A stretch of DNA of 64,000 nucleotides from an uncultured Lachnospiraceae bacterium. GTDB taxonomy: Bacteria; Bacillota; Clostridia; Lachnospirales; Lachnospiraceae. The translations under genes and the position numbers were made by a program. Below the pieces are notes generated by a model. That model was not told the DNA's origin. It saw only the letters and a list, made by a program, of their open reading frames with translations, and did not search any database. Positions within the stretch are counted from its first letter, which is position 1, and each line of letters opens with the position of its first letter. The stretch is from the NCBI GenBank assembly GCA_902793335.1, contig CADBCZ010000004.1, positions 55,414 through 119,413 on the forward strand, read 5' to 3'. Below are positions 1 through 10,207 of this stretch, piece after piece.

Positions 1-222
1 TTCGGGCATGGTCTTGGACATAGTGTGGGATTATATATTCACGAGGAGCCAAGATTTTCTCCAAAATGCGATACCATAATGAAAGAGAATATGGTGATCA
101 CCGATGAACCGGGAATATATCTACCGGGCAGGTTTGGAGTACGTATCGAAGACCTTGTTGTAGTGAAAGAGAATGGATATGAGGTGCTGTCCCATTCACC
201 AAAGGAGCTTATTATTGTGTAG
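1..222 (+). CDS. Xaa-Pro aminopeptidase (M24B), C-terminal fragment
   Basis: The reading frame is open from the first base and ends in TAG at 220-222, so this is the last 73 residues of a gene that starts outside the window. The visible part holds the M24 'pita-bread' metallopeptidase signatures: an [10 protein letters not shown] stretch with the metal-ligand histidine, a [10 protein letters not shown] stretch with a glutamate ligand, and GVRIED with the final glutamate ligand. The family removes N-terminal residues before proline in the cytosol using two metal ions. The exact subfamily cannot be fixed from this fragment. Confidence 0.85.
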   Translation, partial: FGHGLGHSVGLYIHEEPRFSPKCDTIMKENMVITDEPGIYLPGRFGVRIEDLVVVKENGYEVLSHSPKELIIV

Positions 223-282
223 TTACGTATGTTTGGTATAATGATTATAATATATAAGGTGTTGAATTATATGGTCTCAGCA

Positions 283-1305
283 TTAAGTTTGAATGACAGA
301 ATCAAGGAATTTTTTTGCTGTCTGACTGATGCTTTTTTCATTATATACGAAACCGATGGTACGCGGAGCGATTTCATAATCCATAGGTATCTCTATGACC
401 TGTGCTGTATCAATATAATCTGTTATGAATTCTTTGACTACACATGCAACGCCCATTCCTATAGCGGCAAAGTCGATAAGAAGATCCATGTTGTTGATCT
501 CAAATACCTGACTTGGTTGTATGTTATTGTCTTTCATATATTTGTCTATATAGATTCTGGAAATATTGCCCTGATCGAGAAGCATCAGGCTGCATTTTTC
601 CAGAATTTCTTTTTCTGACATACTGCTATATATACGTTTGTCATCCATATAATCTGAAAACATAATAAGGCCGGTCATATTTATTTCAGGGATATTATTA
701 TCCGGTGTTGAAATGTTAAAAGCTGTAGTTGTATTATTGATCGAAGAATTATGGTCTTCACGCACAATAAGATTATCAAGGTATGTTCTTGTTGCAACAA
801 AGGTATCGTGTATTGAGCATATTGGCATGAAATTGTAGCCCTTTTCAAGCTCGGTTTCACATATAAGTCCGATATCCACCTTGTCATTTTTTAACTGCTT
901 TAAGGTTTCAAATGTTGGTTTACAGTCTATGGAAATTTTCACATGTGGGTATAACTCTATATAATCCTGAAGATATGGTAAGAGTATATGCTTGCAGAGG
1001 GAGGTAGAAGCTCCGATTCGTATCTGACCTATTCCTAACTCATCCATACGTCTAAGTTTCTTTTCTGCGCGTTCTATATTTTCAAATGCAATCTCAAGCG
1101 ATTCATATAAAGTACGGCCCTCGTCGGTAAGTTTGACACCGCGTTTGCTGCGTATAAAAAGGGACGTCGAGAGAGCAGTTTCAAGATTACTAATTGATTT
1201 CGAAACAGCAGGCTGACTGATAAACAGACTTTCGGCTGCCTTACTTATGTTGCCGCAGCGGGCAACCTCATAGAATATTTTATATTGATTTAAGTTTTGT
1301 TCCAT
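283..1305 (-). CDS. LysR-family transcriptional regulator
   Basis: A 340-residue protein with an N-terminal winged helix-turn-helix (about residues 18-41, AAESLFISQPAVSKSISNLE) followed by a periplasmic-binding-protein-like effector domain, the LysR layout. It is somewhat longer than the usual 300 residues. It is transcribed divergently from leuC across a 228-base intergenic region that carries a perfect 16-bp palindrome and a good leuC promoter. Control of the leucine/isoleucine/valine genes, plus autoregulation, is therefore the likely role. The inducer is unknown; an isopropylmalate-like metabolite would be the analogy to LeuO/IlvY-type regulators, but this is inference. Confidence 0.88.
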   Translation of the reverse strand: MEQNLNQYKIFYEVARCGNISKAAESLFISQPAVSKSISNLETALSTSLFIRSKRGVKLTDEGRTLYESLEIAFENIERAEKKLRRMDELGIGQIRIGASTSLCKHILLPYLQDYIELYPHVKISIDCKPTFETLKQLKNDKVDIGLICETELEKGYNFMPICSIHDTFVATRTYLDNLIVREDHNSSINNTTTAFNISTPDNNIPEINMTGLIMFSDYMDDKRIYSSMSEKEILEKCSLMLLDQGNISRIYIDKYMKDNNIQPSQVFEINNMDLLIDFAAIGMGVACVVKEFITDYIDTAQVIEIPMDYEIAPRTIGFVYNEKSISQTAKKFLDSVIQT

Positions 1306-1390
1306 AGTATGTCATACCTTTCATGCTGTTTTACGTTATCTTATCAGGTGAAAGTAAAGTCTTCGCTCTACTCGGAAAGTCCGTTCATTC

Positions 1391-1406
1391 GATAAGATAT
1401 CTTATC
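1391..1406. promoter_or_regulatory. Palindromic operator candidate for the LysR regulator
   Basis: GATAAGATATCTTATC is a perfect 16-bp palindrome. Half-site copies recur nearby at 1336-1345 (TTATCTTATC) and just downstream of the leuC -10 (GATAAG at 1501-1506). LysR proteins bind dyads containing T-N11-A between divergent genes, and the position fits. The binding itself is inferred. Confidence 0.5.
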
Positions 1407-1471
1407 AATAGTAATATTAATTGTCAATCTATGATAACCTGTAGTTATAATAATTATTAAAAATATATATA

Positions 1472-1499
1472 TTGTTTATATTTATTATTGTGATATACT
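1472..1499 (+). promoter_or_regulatory. leuC promoter
   Basis: TTGTTT (1472-1477), a 16-base spacer and TATACT (1494-1499), about 35 bases before the leuC start codon. The region is very AT-rich and carries no T-box or attenuator-like hairpin. Confidence 0.55.
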
Positions 1500-1533
1500 A
1501 GATAAGAATTATTATGATAAAGGAGAGATTGTT

Positions 1534-2787
1534 ATGGGAATGACAATGACACAGAAGATTCTGGCTGCTCATGCAGGACTTGAAAGTGTAGAGGCAGGAC
1601 AGCTTATTGAGGCAGATTTGGATCTTGTATTAGGTAATGATGTAACTACACCGGTAGCCATTCATGAGATGGATAAGTTCAACACTAAGGAAGTCTTTGA
1701 TAAGGATAAGATTGCAATGGTGCTTGATCATTTTACGCCTAATAAAGATATCAAGAGTGCTGAGCATTGTAAATGTGTAAGAGAATACGCGTACGAGCAC
1801 AACATCACTAATTTCTTTGATGTTGGGGAGATGGGAATAGAGCATGCACTTCTTCCGGAAAAAGGACTTATAGTTGCCGGAGAGACCTGTATCGGAGCTG
1901 ATTCCCATACATGTACATATGGAGCACTTGGTGCGTTCTCGACAGGAGTTGGTTCTACTGATATGGCAGCGGGAATGGCAACAGGTAAAGCATGGTTTAA
2001 AGTACCTTCAGCAATTAAGTTTGTACTTACAGGCAAGCCTGCAAAATGGATCAGCGGGAAGGATGTAATTCTTCACATCATCGGTCTTATAGGTGTAGAC
2101 GGGGCTTTGTATAAGTCTATGGAGTTTGTTGGTGACGGAATACAGTATCTCTCAATGGATGACAGATTCTCAATGGCTAATATGGCTATTGAGGCAGGAG
2201 CCAAGAATGGAATCTTCCCTGTTGATGAGAAGACTATTGAATATATGAAAGAACACTCAGCTAAGGAATATAAAGTATATGAGGCTGATGAGGATGCTGT
2301 ATATGATGAGACATACACTATCGAGCTTGATAAATTAAAACCTACAGTTGCCTTCCCTCATTTACCGGAAAATACTAAGCCGATAGATGAGGTTGGAGAT
2401 ATTAAGATCGACCAGGTTGTGATAGGTTCTTGTACCAATGGACGTATTGAGGATCTTAGAATTGCAGCTAAGGTTATGGAAGGACATAAATGTGCAAAGG
2501 GACTTAGAGTTATCGTAATCCCTGCAACACAGGCTATATATCTTCAGGCAATGAAAGAGGGACTGCTTAAGACATTCATCGAAGCCGGAGCAGTTGTTTC
2601 AACTCCTACCTGCGGACCGTGCCTTGGAGGACATATGGGAATATTGGCAGAGGGAGAGAAGGCAGTTGCTACAACTAACCGAAACTTCGTAGGACGCATG
2701 GGACACGTTGATTCAGAGATTTATCTTGCCTCCCCTGCGGTTGCTGCAGCTTCAGCGATTACAGGTAAGATTTCATGTCCTTGCTAG
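1534..2787 (+). CDS. leuC: 3-isopropylmalate dehydratase large subunit
   Basis: A 417-residue aconitase-family protein that interconverts 2- and 3-isopropylmalate in leucine synthesis as a complex with LeuD. The 4Fe-4S ligands are visible: the cysteine in GSCTNGR and the pair in TCGPCLGG near the C-terminus. Its length matches the shorter HacA/archaeal-type LeuC group (about 420 residues) rather than the 465-residue E. coli type. The start has an AAAGGAGAG ribosome-binding site 8 bases upstream. It is the first gene of the leu/ilv cluster, with leuD 47 bases downstream. Homoaconitase is an alternative for this subfamily, but the neighbours favour leucine. Confidence 0.95.
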   Translation: MGMTMTQKILAAHAGLESVEAGQLIEADLDLVLGNDVTTPVAIHEMDKFNTKEVFDKDKIAMVLDHFTPNKDIKSAEHCKCVREYAYEHNITNFFDVGEMGIEHALLPEKGLIVAGETCIGADSHTCTYGALGAFSTGVGSTDMAAGMATGKAWFKVPSAIKFVLTGKPAKWISGKDVILHIIGLIGVDGALYKSMEFVGDGIQYLSMDDRFSMANMAIEAGAKNGIFPVDEKTIEYMKEHSAKEYKVYEADEDAVYDETYTIELDKLKPTVAFPHLPENTKPIDEVGDIKIDQVVIGSCTNGRIEDLRIAAKVMEGHKCAKGLRVIVIPATQAIYLQAMKEGLLKTFIEAGAVVSTPTCGPCLGGHMGILAEGEKAVATTNRNFVGRMGHVDSEIYLASPAVAAASAITGKISCPC

Positions 2788-2834
2788 GCATAGGCAGAGA
2801 ACTTAATGAGTAATTGAAAGGAGATTAAAAATAT

Positions 2835-3323
2835 ATGAAAGCACATGGAACAGTACATAAATATGGCGATAACGTTGATACAGACGTAATCATTCCAGCA
2901 AGATATTTGAACTCATCAGATCCCAATGAGCTTGCAAAGAATTGTATGGAGGATATCGATCCTGATTTTGTTAACAGAGTTAAAGAAGGAGATATAATGG
3001 TAGCGAACAAGAACTTCGGCTGCGGTTCATCTAGAGAGCATGCACCGATTGCTATCAAGGCGAGCGGAATAAGTTGTGTTATAGCTGAGACCTTTGCAAG
3101 AATCTTCTATAGAAATGCAATCAATATAGGACTTCCAATCATAGAGTGCCCGGAAGCTGCAAAGGAGATTGAAGCAGGTGATGATGTAGAGATAGATTTT
3201 GATACAGGTATGATATATGACAGAACCAAAGGTACCGAGTACAAGGGTCAGGCGTTCCCTCCATTTATGCAGAATATAATCACAAGCGGCGGACTTATCA
3301 ATTCTATTAATGCCAAGAATTAA
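2835..3323 (+). CDS. leuD: 3-isopropylmalate dehydratase small subunit
   Basis: A 162-residue swivel-domain subunit that completes the active site of LeuC. It shows the [12 protein letters not shown] substrate-binding signature at about residue 57 and the conserved IPARYLN segment near the start. The length is that of the short archaeal-type LeuD, matching the partner upstream. An AAAGGAG site precedes the ATG. The 109-base gap before the Fic gene shows no obvious terminator. Confidence 0.95.
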   Translation: MKAHGTVHKYGDNVDTDVIIPARYLNSSDPNELAKNCMEDIDPDFVNRVKEGDIMVANKNFGCGSSREHAPIAIKASGISCVIAETFARIFYRNAINIGLPIIECPEAAKEIEAGDDVEIDFDTGMIYDRTKGTEYKGQAFPPFMQNIITSGGLINSINAKN

Positions 3324-3432
3324 TATAGTTGATATTGCTGTTATGCTAATGTATGGTTTCCGATTATAATGATATGGTCATTCAAGACTCATTGATGTTA
3401 GTATGATTAAGCTTTAAGAGTGGAGGTCTTTC

Positions 3433-4197
3433 ATGGATTATGAGAAAGTTGTTGAAAAATGGAGAAGCAAAAACATCAAGGATGAAGCAGACCTTTCGAT
3501 AGCATTAGATGATTTCAGGGTTATGTTTGCCTACAATTCTAATAAGATTGAAAACAGCGAGACAACTATTCATGACACCAGAGAAATATTCAATAATGGA
3601 AAGGTTATCAACTATACAGGTAATTTGAGGACGTTGTTTGAACTTAACAATCAAAAGAAATCATTTGAATATCTTAAACAGCATATCATTGCTAAAGATA
3701 GTATTAATGTTTCATTTATTAAGGAATTACATGAAGTTATGATGAATGGCTGTTATGATGAAATGAGATATTCAAAAGGTGAGAGACCGGGAAGCTTCAA
3801 GCTTCATGACTATGGTGTCGGTGATGATGTGGGCGTTCTTCCGGAGGATGTTGAAGATGAGATAGTATTTCTTTGTAACGAATTGGATAATAATAGAGAT
3901 ACTGATGTTCTAACCTGTGCAGCATACTTTCATCTTTATTTTGAAAGTATTCATCCATTTGCTGACGGCAATGGCAGGGTAGGAAGAACGTTGCTTAATT
4001 ATTATCTTATGATAAATGATTATCCTCCTACAGTTATATATGATGAGGATAAGGATGTATATTATCAGGCATTGACTGTTTTTGACAAAACGGAAAAACT
4101 TGATGGATTCGTAGCATTTATAAAAGAACAGACATGTAAGACATGGTCAAGAAAAACGCCTAACCTGTCTAAGGGAATAAAAAGCATTATATTATGA
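3433..4197 (+). CDS. Fic-family AMP-transferase with N-terminal inhibitory helix (class II)
   Basis: A 254-residue Fic-domain protein. The catalytic motif HPFADGNGRVGR spans residues 174-185 and matches HxFx(D/E)GNGRxxR exactly, with the catalytic His174. The segment S36-N-K-I-E40-N41 near the N-terminus fits the (S/T)xxxE(G/N) inhibitory helix of class II Fic proteins, whose glutamate blocks productive ATP binding. The enzyme should therefore AMPylate hydroxyl side chains, auto-inhibited and possibly reversible. The target is unknown. It lies between leuD and leuB on the same strand with its own GGAGG site. The isolated context, with no antitoxin gene, argues against a FicT/FicA toxin pair. 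Confidence 0.92.
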   Translation: MDYEKVVEKWRSKNIKDEADLSIALDDFRVMFAYNSNKIENSETTIHDTREIFNNGKVINYTGNLRTLFELNNQKKSFEYLKQHIIAKDSINVSFIKELHEVMMNGCYDEMRYSKGERPGSFKLHDYGVGDDVGVLPEDVEDEIVFLCNELDNNRDTDVLTCAAYFHLYFESIHPFADGNGRVGRTLLNYYLMINDYPPTVIYDEDKDVYYQALTVFDKTEKLDGFVAFIKEQTCKTWSRKTPNLSKGIKSIIL

Positions 4198-4282
4198 AAA
4201 GTTGTATTATTGTTAAATTAATATGATAGTCCAATACACAAATATAAATAATACAAAAAATAGTAGAAAAGAGGTTAAGAAA

Positions 4283-5365
4283 ATGGAATGTAATTTGGCG
4301 GTCATCAAAGGTGATGGCATAGGTCCGGAGATTGTAACCGAAGCAATGAAGGTGCTGGATGCTGTTGGCGCAAAATACGGACACACATTTAATTATGAGC
4401 ATATCCTTATGGGAGGATGCTCGATTGATGCAACAGGAGAACCGCTTACAGATGAGGCGGTAGAGGTTGCAAAGTCAAAGGATGCTGTTTTACTTGGTTC
4501 TATAGGGGGCAACACACAGACCTCTCCGTGGTATAAGCTTCCGCCGGAGAAACGTCCGGAAGCAGGTCTTCTTAAGATCCGTAAGGAATTAGGTTTATTT
4601 GCAAATTTACGTCCTGCATATCTGTATCCTGAATTAAAGGATGCATGTCCTTTAAAGGCGGAGGTTGCAGAGCGTGGATTTGATATGATGATGATGAGAG
4701 AACTCACAGGCGGTCTTTATTTCGGTGAGAGATATACCAAAGAGATTGATGGTGTAATGACAGCAGTTGATACACTTACTTATAATGAGAATGAGATAAG
4801 AAGAATTGCAATTAAAGGTTTTGATATTGCTATGAAGCGCCGCAAGAAAGTAACTCTTATAGACAAGGCCAACGTCCTTGATTCTTCAAGACTTTGGAGA
4901 AAGGTTGTTGAAGAAGTCGCTAAGGATTATCCTGAAGTTGAGTATGGAGTAATGCTCGTTGATAACTGTGCAATGCAGCTTGTAAAGGATCCTGCACAGT
5001 TTGATGTGGTACTTACTGAGAATATGTTCGGAGATATCTTATCTGATGAGGCTTCACAGATCACAGGTTCTATCGGAATGCTTCCGTCTGCATCATTAAA
5101 TGAAACAAAGTTTGGTATGTATGAGCCTTCAGGCGGTTCCGCACCAGATATTGCAGGAAAGAATATAGCCAACCCGATTGCAACGATTCTTAGTGCAGCC
5201 ATGATGCTTCGTTACACCTTTGACCTCGATAAAGAGGCGGATGCAATCGAAGATGCAGTTAAGAAAGTCCTTGCGGAAGGATATCGCACGATCGACCTTG
5301 CAAAAGAAGGTGAACCACAGGTTAAATGTGACGAGATGGGAACCCTTATAGCGGAGAGAGTGTAA
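4283..5365 (+). CDS. leuB: 3-isopropylmalate dehydrogenase
   Basis: A 360-residue NAD-dependent dehydrogenase that oxidatively decarboxylates 3-isopropylmalate in the third step of leucine synthesis. Visible signatures are KGDGIGPEI at the N-terminus, the LTENMFGDILSDEASQ metal/substrate stretch, and EPSGGSAPDIAGK near the C-terminus. An in-frame ATG exists 60 bases upstream, but the chosen ATG follows a GAGGTTAAG ribosome-binding site and gives the family's usual N-terminus. ilvD follows 69 bases later. Confidence 0.96.
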   Translation: MECNLAVIKGDGIGPEIVTEAMKVLDAVGAKYGHTFNYEHILMGGCSIDATGEPLTDEAVEVAKSKDAVLLGSIGGNTQTSPWYKLPPEKRPEAGLLKIRKELGLFANLRPAYLYPELKDACPLKAEVAERGFDMMMMRELTGGLYFGERYTKEIDGVMTAVDTLTYNENEIRRIAIKGFDIAMKRRKKVTLIDKANVLDSSRLWRKVVEEVAKDYPEVEYGVMLVDNCAMQLVKDPAQFDVVLTENMFGDILSDEASQITGSIGMLPSASLNETKFGMYEPSGGSAPDIAGKNIANPIATILSAAMMLRYTFDLDKEADAIEDAVKKVLAEGYRTIDLAKEGEPQVKCDEMGTLIAERV

Positions 5366-5434
5366 TAATCATGTTGAATATAGTTAAATAGAGTATTGCA
5401 ATCATGAGGAAAATGTAGAATAGGAGTGACAATT

Positions 5435-7099
5435 ATGAAAAGTGATAATGTTAAAGCCGGCATGCAGCAGGCACCTCATCGTTCACTGTTTAATGCACTT
5501 GGAATGACAGATGAGGAAATGAAGAAACCTATGGTAGGTATCGTATGTTCATATAACGAGATTGTACCGGGACATATGAACCTTGATAAGATAGCACAGG
5601 CTGTAAAGCTTGGTGTTGCAGAGGCAGGAGGTGTTCCTGTAATGTTCCCTGCAATTGCTGTTTGTGATGGTATTGCGATGGGACATATCGGAATGAAGTA
5701 TTCTCTTGTTACAAGAGATCTTATTGCGGATTCTACAGAGTGTATGGCAATTGCTCATCAGTTTGATGCACTCGTTATGATACCTAACTGTGATAAGAAT
5801 GTTCCGGGGCTTTTGATGGCAGCAGCAAGAGTAAATGTTCCTACAGTATTTGTTTCCGGTGGCCCGATGCTTGCAGGTCACGTAAAAGGACATAAGACTT
5901 CGCTTTCATCAATGTTTGAGGCGGTAGGTTCTTATGCTGCCGGAACAATGTCGGAAGAGGATGTATACGAATATGAATGCAAGACATGTCCTACATGTGG
6001 CTCATGTTCGGGAATGTATACCGCAAACTCTATGAATTGTCTTACAGAGGCACTTGGTATGGGACTTCCTGGTAACGGAACAATCCCTGCTGTGTACTCT
6101 GAGAGACTTAAGCTTGCAAAGCGTGCAGGTTATGCAGTAATGGATATGTTAAAGAAGGATATCCGTCCGAGAGATATCATTACAAAGGATGCTATCATGA
6201 ATGCGCTTACAGTTGATATGGCACTTGGTTGTTCGACAAACTCAATGCTTCATATTCCTGCTATCGCTCATGAGATTGGATTTGACTTTGATATAGCACT
6301 TGCCAATGAAGTGAGTGCAAAGACTCCTAACCTTTGTCATCTTGCACCTGCAGGTCCTACTTATATGGAGGATTTAAATGAAGCAGGTGGTGTATATGCG
6401 GTAATCAATCAGCTTAAGAGTCTCGGACTTATCAATGAGAACTGTATGACAGTTACAGGTAAGACTATCGGTGAGGCTGTTGAAGGTCATGTAAATAAGA
6501 ATCCTGAGGTTATAAGACCACTTGATAATCCATATTCAACAACAGGAGGACTTGCGGTTCTTAAAGGAAATCTTGCACCTGACGGATCGGTTGTTAAGCG
6601 TTCGGCAGTTGTTCCTGAAATGTTAAAGCATGAAGGCCCTGCAAGAGTATTCGACTGTGAGGAAGATGCGATTGAAGCAATCAAGGGTGGCAAGATTGTT
6701 GAAGGTGATGTGGTTGTCATCAGATATGAAGGACCTAAGGGAGGTCCCGGTATGAGAGAGATGTTAAATCCAACATCTGCTATCGCAGGAATGGGACTTG
6801 GCTCATCTGTTGCACTTATCACAGACGGACGTTTCTCGGGTGCAAGCCGTGGAGCTTCTATCGGACATGTATCACCTGAGGCGGCAGTTGGCGGACCTAT
6901 CGCATTTGTTGAGGAAGGCGATATTATCAAGATTGATATTGACAATCACAGCTTAGAGCTTGACGTTTCAGAGGAAGAACTTGCCAAGAGAAAGGCTGCA
7001 TGGACACCTAGAGAGCCAAAGGTTACAAGCGGATATCTTGCAAGATACGCAAAAATGGTAACATCAGGCAATCGTGGCGCAGTACTTGAGTTAAAATGA
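5435..7099 (+). CDS. ilvD: Dihydroxy-acid dehydratase
   Basis: A 554-residue iron-sulfur enzyme that makes the 2-keto acids of isoleucine and valine synthesis. Cluster-ligand regions NCDKNVPG and [16 protein letters not shown] are both present, as is the C-terminal [21 protein letters not shown] signature region. The start used follows TAGGAG at a normal distance; a GTG nine bases earlier overlaps that ribosome-binding site and is unlikely. It is cotranscribed with or closely follows leuB. ilvB follows after 197 bases that hold a separate promoter. Confidence 0.96.
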   Translation: MKSDNVKAGMQQAPHRSLFNALGMTDEEMKKPMVGIVCSYNEIVPGHMNLDKIAQAVKLGVAEAGGVPVMFPAIAVCDGIAMGHIGMKYSLVTRDLIADSTECMAIAHQFDALVMIPNCDKNVPGLLMAAARVNVPTVFVSGGPMLAGHVKGHKTSLSSMFEAVGSYAAGTMSEEDVYEYECKTCPTCGSCSGMYTANSMNCLTEALGMGLPGNGTIPAVYSERLKLAKRAGYAVMDMLKKDIRPRDIITKDAIMNALTVDMALGCSTNSMLHIPAIAHEIGFDFDIALANEVSAKTPNLCHLAPAGPTYMEDLNEAGGVYAVINQLKSLGLINENCMTVTGKTIGEAVEGHVNKNPEVIRPLDNPYSTTGGLAVLKGNLAPDGSVVKRSAVVPEMLKHEGPARVFDCEEDAIEAIKGGKIVEGDVVVIRYEGPKGGPGMREMLNPTSAIAGMGLGSSVALITDGRFSGASRGASIGHVSPEAAVGGPIAFVEEGDIIKIDIDNHSLELDVSEEELAKRKAAWTPREPKVTSGYLARYAKMVTSGNRGAVLELK

Positions 7100-7155
7100 T
7101 AAATATTCGTAAGAGTATAACGGCTTAATTAGGTAGAAAAACTATTAAAATATAC

Positions 7156-7184
7156 TTTACAAATTATTTATAAAATTATATGAT
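7156..7184 (+). promoter_or_regulatory. ilvB promoter with about 105-base leader
   Basis: TTTACA (7156-7161), 17-base spacer, TATGAT (7179-7184). The leader that follows contains a small hairpin (7218-7244, TTTACA pairing with TGTAAA around an inner CAGT/ACTG stem) but no clear terminator and no leucine/valine-rich leader peptide. Confidence 0.55.
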
Positions 7185-7296
7185 GATACAAGTGTCATAA
7201 AGTCAATATGCTTTGTGTTTACAAGCAGTTTGACTGAGTGTAAAAATCATATAATTGCACATAACCAATTACGTTGAATTAAGGAGTTTGATAAGA

Positions 7297-8976
7297 ATGA
7301 AACAATTAACAGGTTCAGAAATTGTAATTGAATGTCTGAAGGAACAGGGCGTTGATACCGTATTTGGATATCCGGGAGGAACTATTCTTAACGTGTATGA
7401 TGCACTTTATAAGCATCAGGATGAGATTAAGCATATTCTTACATCTCATGAGCAGGGTGCCAGCCATGCTGCGGATGGATATGCAAGAGCAACAGGTAAG
7501 GTTGGCGTATGTATGGCAACTTCAGGTCCGGGAGCAACTAACCTGGTAACAGGTATTGCGACAGCTTACATGGATTCGATTCCGCTTGTTGCGATTACTG
7601 CTAATGTTGGTGTATCAATGCTTGGTAGAGATTCTTTCCAGGAAGTTGATATTGCCGGAGTTGTTATGCCGGTGACAAAGCACAGTTTTATCGTTAAGAA
7701 CGTTCACGAACTTGCTGATACACTCCGTCGTGCATTTAAGATTGCACAGAGTGGAAGGCCGGGTCCGGTTCTTGTAGATATAACTAAGGATGTTACAGCT
7801 AATCTTGCAGATTATGAATATAAGAAACCTGAGAAGATAGAGCCTATAACCAAGACTATCAAGGACAGTGATATTGAGAAGGTTATTAAGCTCATTGATA
7901 AATCTAAGAAACCATTTATCATGGTAGGTGGCGGTGTGGTAGCTTCGGGTGCTTATAAGGAATTTAGAAAGTTTGCTAAGCTTATGGATGCTCCTGTATG
8001 TGACACTTTGATGGGTAAGGGTGTATTTGACGGTAGCGATCCTCACTACACAGGAATGGTCGGAATGCATGGAACAAAGACATCTAACTTCGGTGTTACC
8101 GAGTCTGACCTTCTTATCGTTGTAGGCGGACGTTTCTCAGATCGAGTTATCGGTAATGCCAAGAAATTTGCCAATAACGCTAAGATCGTACAGATAGATG
8201 TCGATGCAGCTGAGATTAACAAGAACATTGTTGTTGACGCAAGTATCGTAGGCGATGCTAAGGAAGTATTAAAGAAGTTAAATGCAGTAATAAGCCAGAA
8301 GAACAATAAGGAATGGCTTGCTGAGATCGAAGAGCTTAAGGCAAAATATCCATCAACATATCCGACAGATATTCTTACAGGACCTACTGCTATATCTAAG
8401 ATATATGAGCTTACAAAGGGTGATGCAATAATTACAACAGACGTTGGTCAGCATCAGATGTGGGCAGCTCAGATGTACAACTACAAGGAGCCAAGACAGT
8501 TCCTTTCATCAGGCGGACTTGGTACAATGGGATACGGACTTGGTGCTGCGATAGGTGCTAAGGTAGGTAGAACAGATAAGGTGGTTGTTAACATTGCAGG
8601 AGACGGATGCTTCCGTATGAATATGAACGAGCTTATGACTGCATCACGTTATAATATACCGATTATTCAGGTTGTAATTAACAATCATGTTCTTGGTATG
8701 GTTAGACAGTGGCAGACATTGTTCTACGGAGAGAGATATTCTAACACTGTACTTGATGACAGCGTTGATTTTGTCAAGATTTCAGAGGGTATGGGAGCAC
8801 TTGCATTTAAGGCGACAACTATTGACGAGTTTGAGAAAGCATTTGATGAGGCATTAAAGTCAGGTAAGCCATGTGTGATAGACGCTCAGATTGAGAAGGA
8901 TGACAAGGTATGGCCTATGGTAGCAGCAGGACAGCCGATATCAACATGTTTCTCAGAGGAAGATCTTGATAAATAA
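7297..8976 (+). CDS. ilvB: Acetolactate synthase, catalytic subunit
   Basis: A 559-residue thiamine-diphosphate enzyme that condenses pyruvate with pyruvate or 2-ketobutyrate, the first shared step of valine and isoleucine synthesis. It has the N-terminal catalytic glutamate in SHEQGASHAADGYAR, a central FAD-binding domain, and the C-terminal ThDP motif beginning GDGCFRM and ending INN. The start follows AAGGAG; an upstream in-frame ATG at 7255 lacks such a site. No regulatory subunit gene (ilvN) follows, so that subunit must lie elsewhere if present. A catabolic AlsS is less likely given the biosynthetic neighbours. Confidence 0.92.
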   Translation: MKQLTGSEIVIECLKEQGVDTVFGYPGGTILNVYDALYKHQDEIKHILTSHEQGASHAADGYARATGKVGVCMATSGPGATNLVTGIATAYMDSIPLVAITANVGVSMLGRDSFQEVDIAGVVMPVTKHSFIVKNVHELADTLRRAFKIAQSGRPGPVLVDITKDVTANLADYEYKKPEKIEPITKTIKDSDIEKVIKLIDKSKKPFIMVGGGVVASGAYKEFRKFAKLMDAPVCDTLMGKGVFDGSDPHYTGMVGMHGTKTSNFGVTESDLLIVVGGRFSDRVIGNAKKFANNAKIVQIDVDAAEINKNIVVDASIVGDAKEVLKKLNAVISQKNNKEWLAEIEELKAKYPSTYPTDILTGPTAISKIYELTKGDAIITTDVGQHQMWAAQMYNYKEPRQFLSSGGLGTMGYGLGAAIGAKVGRTDKVVVNIAGDGCFRMNMNELMTASRYNIPIIQVVINNHVLGMVRQWQTLFYGERYSNTVLDDSVDFVKISEGMGALAFKATTIDEFEKAFDEALKSGKPCVIDAQIEKDDKVWPMVAAGQPISTCFSEEDLDK

Positions 8977-9089
8977 TAAATGACAGAAACACATTTAGTT
9001 TTGATATAGCCATAATATAAGGCACAATAAATATGTATTAAAAAAATCAATATATAACACCACATAAAGAAAGGAAATGGTATATAAAA

Positions 9090-10172
9090 ATGGAAAGAGT
9101 GTACAATTTTTCGGCAGGACCATCAATTTTACCTGAGGTAGTATTAAAGCAGGCAGCAGAAGAGATGCTCAACTACAATGGTACAGGAATGAGCGTAATG
9201 GAGATGAGCCATCGTTCAAAAGCATTTGAGGAAATCATTCAGACAGCAGAGAAGGATCTTCGTGATCTCATGAACATTCCTGATAATTATAAGGTTCTCT
9301 TCTTACAGGGCGGTGCTTCACAGCAGTTTGCAGCAATCCCTATGAATCTTATGAAGAACGGTGTTGCTGACTACATCATCACAGGTCAGTGGGCTAAGAA
9401 GGCTTATGAAGAAGCTCAGAAATATGGAAAGGTTAAAGCAGTTGCTTCATCTGCAGATAAGACTTTCTCATACATTCCTGACTGTTCAGATCTTGATATA
9501 GATGATGATGCAGATTATGTATATATTTGTCATAACAACACAATTTACGGAACAACATTTAAGAAACTTCCTAACACAAAAGGTAAGATTCTTGTAGCTG
9601 ATATGTCTTCAGACATTCTTTCACAGCCTGTAAATGTTGAAGATTATGGTCTCATTTACTTTGGTGTTCAGAAAAATGTTGGACCGGCAGGTGTTGTAGT
9701 TGTTATTATTCGTGAGGACCTCATCCGTGATGACGTTATGGAAGGAACTCCAACAATGCTCAAATACAAGACTCAGGCTGATGCTGATTCTTTATATAAT
9801 ACACCACCATGCTACGGTATCTATATCTGCGGTAAGGTGTTTAAATGGGTTAAGGAAATGGGCGGCTTAGAGGCTATGAAGGCTCACAACGAGAAGAAGG
9901 CTGCAATCCTTTATGATTTCCTTGACTCTTCAAAGCTTTTCAAGGGTACAGTTGTTAAGGAAGACCGTTCACTTATGAACGTACCTTTCGTAACAGGTGA
10001 CGAAGAGCTTGATGCTAAGTTCGTTAAAGAAGCTACAGCAGCCGGATTTGTTAACCTTAAGGGACACAGATCAGTAGGTGGTATGCGTGCATCTATCTAC
10101 AACGCTATGCCAATCGAGGGTGTAGAGAAGCTCGTTGAGTTCATGAAGGACTTTGAGGCAAATAACGCCTAA
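9090..10172 (+). CDS. serC: Phosphoserine aminotransferase
   Basis: A 360-residue class V aminotransferase that converts 3-phosphohydroxypyruvate and glutamate to phosphoserine. The family opening FSAGPSILP, the QGGASQQFAA phosphate-binding region and the PLP lysine in YFGVQKNVGPAG are all visible, and the length is typical. A GAAAGGAAATG site precedes the ATG. It is followed by serA, which supplies its substrate, with a palindromic repeat element between the two. Confidence 0.96.
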   Translation: MERVYNFSAGPSILPEVVLKQAAEEMLNYNGTGMSVMEMSHRSKAFEEIIQTAEKDLRDLMNIPDNYKVLFLQGGASQQFAAIPMNLMKNGVADYIITGQWAKKAYEEAQKYGKVKAVASSADKTFSYIPDCSDLDIDDDADYVYICHNNTIYGTTFKKLPNTKGKILVADMSSDILSQPVNVEDYGLIYFGVQKNVGPAGVVVVIIREDLIRDDVMEGTPTMLKYKTQADADSLYNTPPCYGIYICGKVFKWVKEMGGLEAMKAHNEKKAAILYDFLDSSKLFKGTVVKEDRSLMNVPFVTGDEELDAKFVKEATAAGFVNLKGHRSVGGMRASIYNAMPIEGVEKLVEFMKDFEANNA

Positions 10173-10207
10173 TATTATATATAATAGAATATTTCGAAAA
10201 CTATAAT

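Noticed and set aside
229-618. A + strand reading frame of 129 codons opposite the LysR gene
   Set aside because: It is an antisense shadow of a clearly conserved coding sequence, with no family resemblance.
1306-1533. A T-box riboswitch in front of leuC
   Set aside because: The region has no T-box sequence, no specifier stem and no terminator/antiterminator pair; the promoter lies only 35 bases from the gene.
3433-4197. Fic gene as part of a toxin-antitoxin pair
   Set aside because: No small antitoxin gene is adjacent; the inhibitory helix is inside the same protein, as in class II Fic.
7185-7296. A possible leader peptide and attenuator before ilvB
   Set aside because: The short frames present (for example one starting at 7208) have no run of Leu, Ile or Val codons, and the small hairpin is not followed by a T-run.
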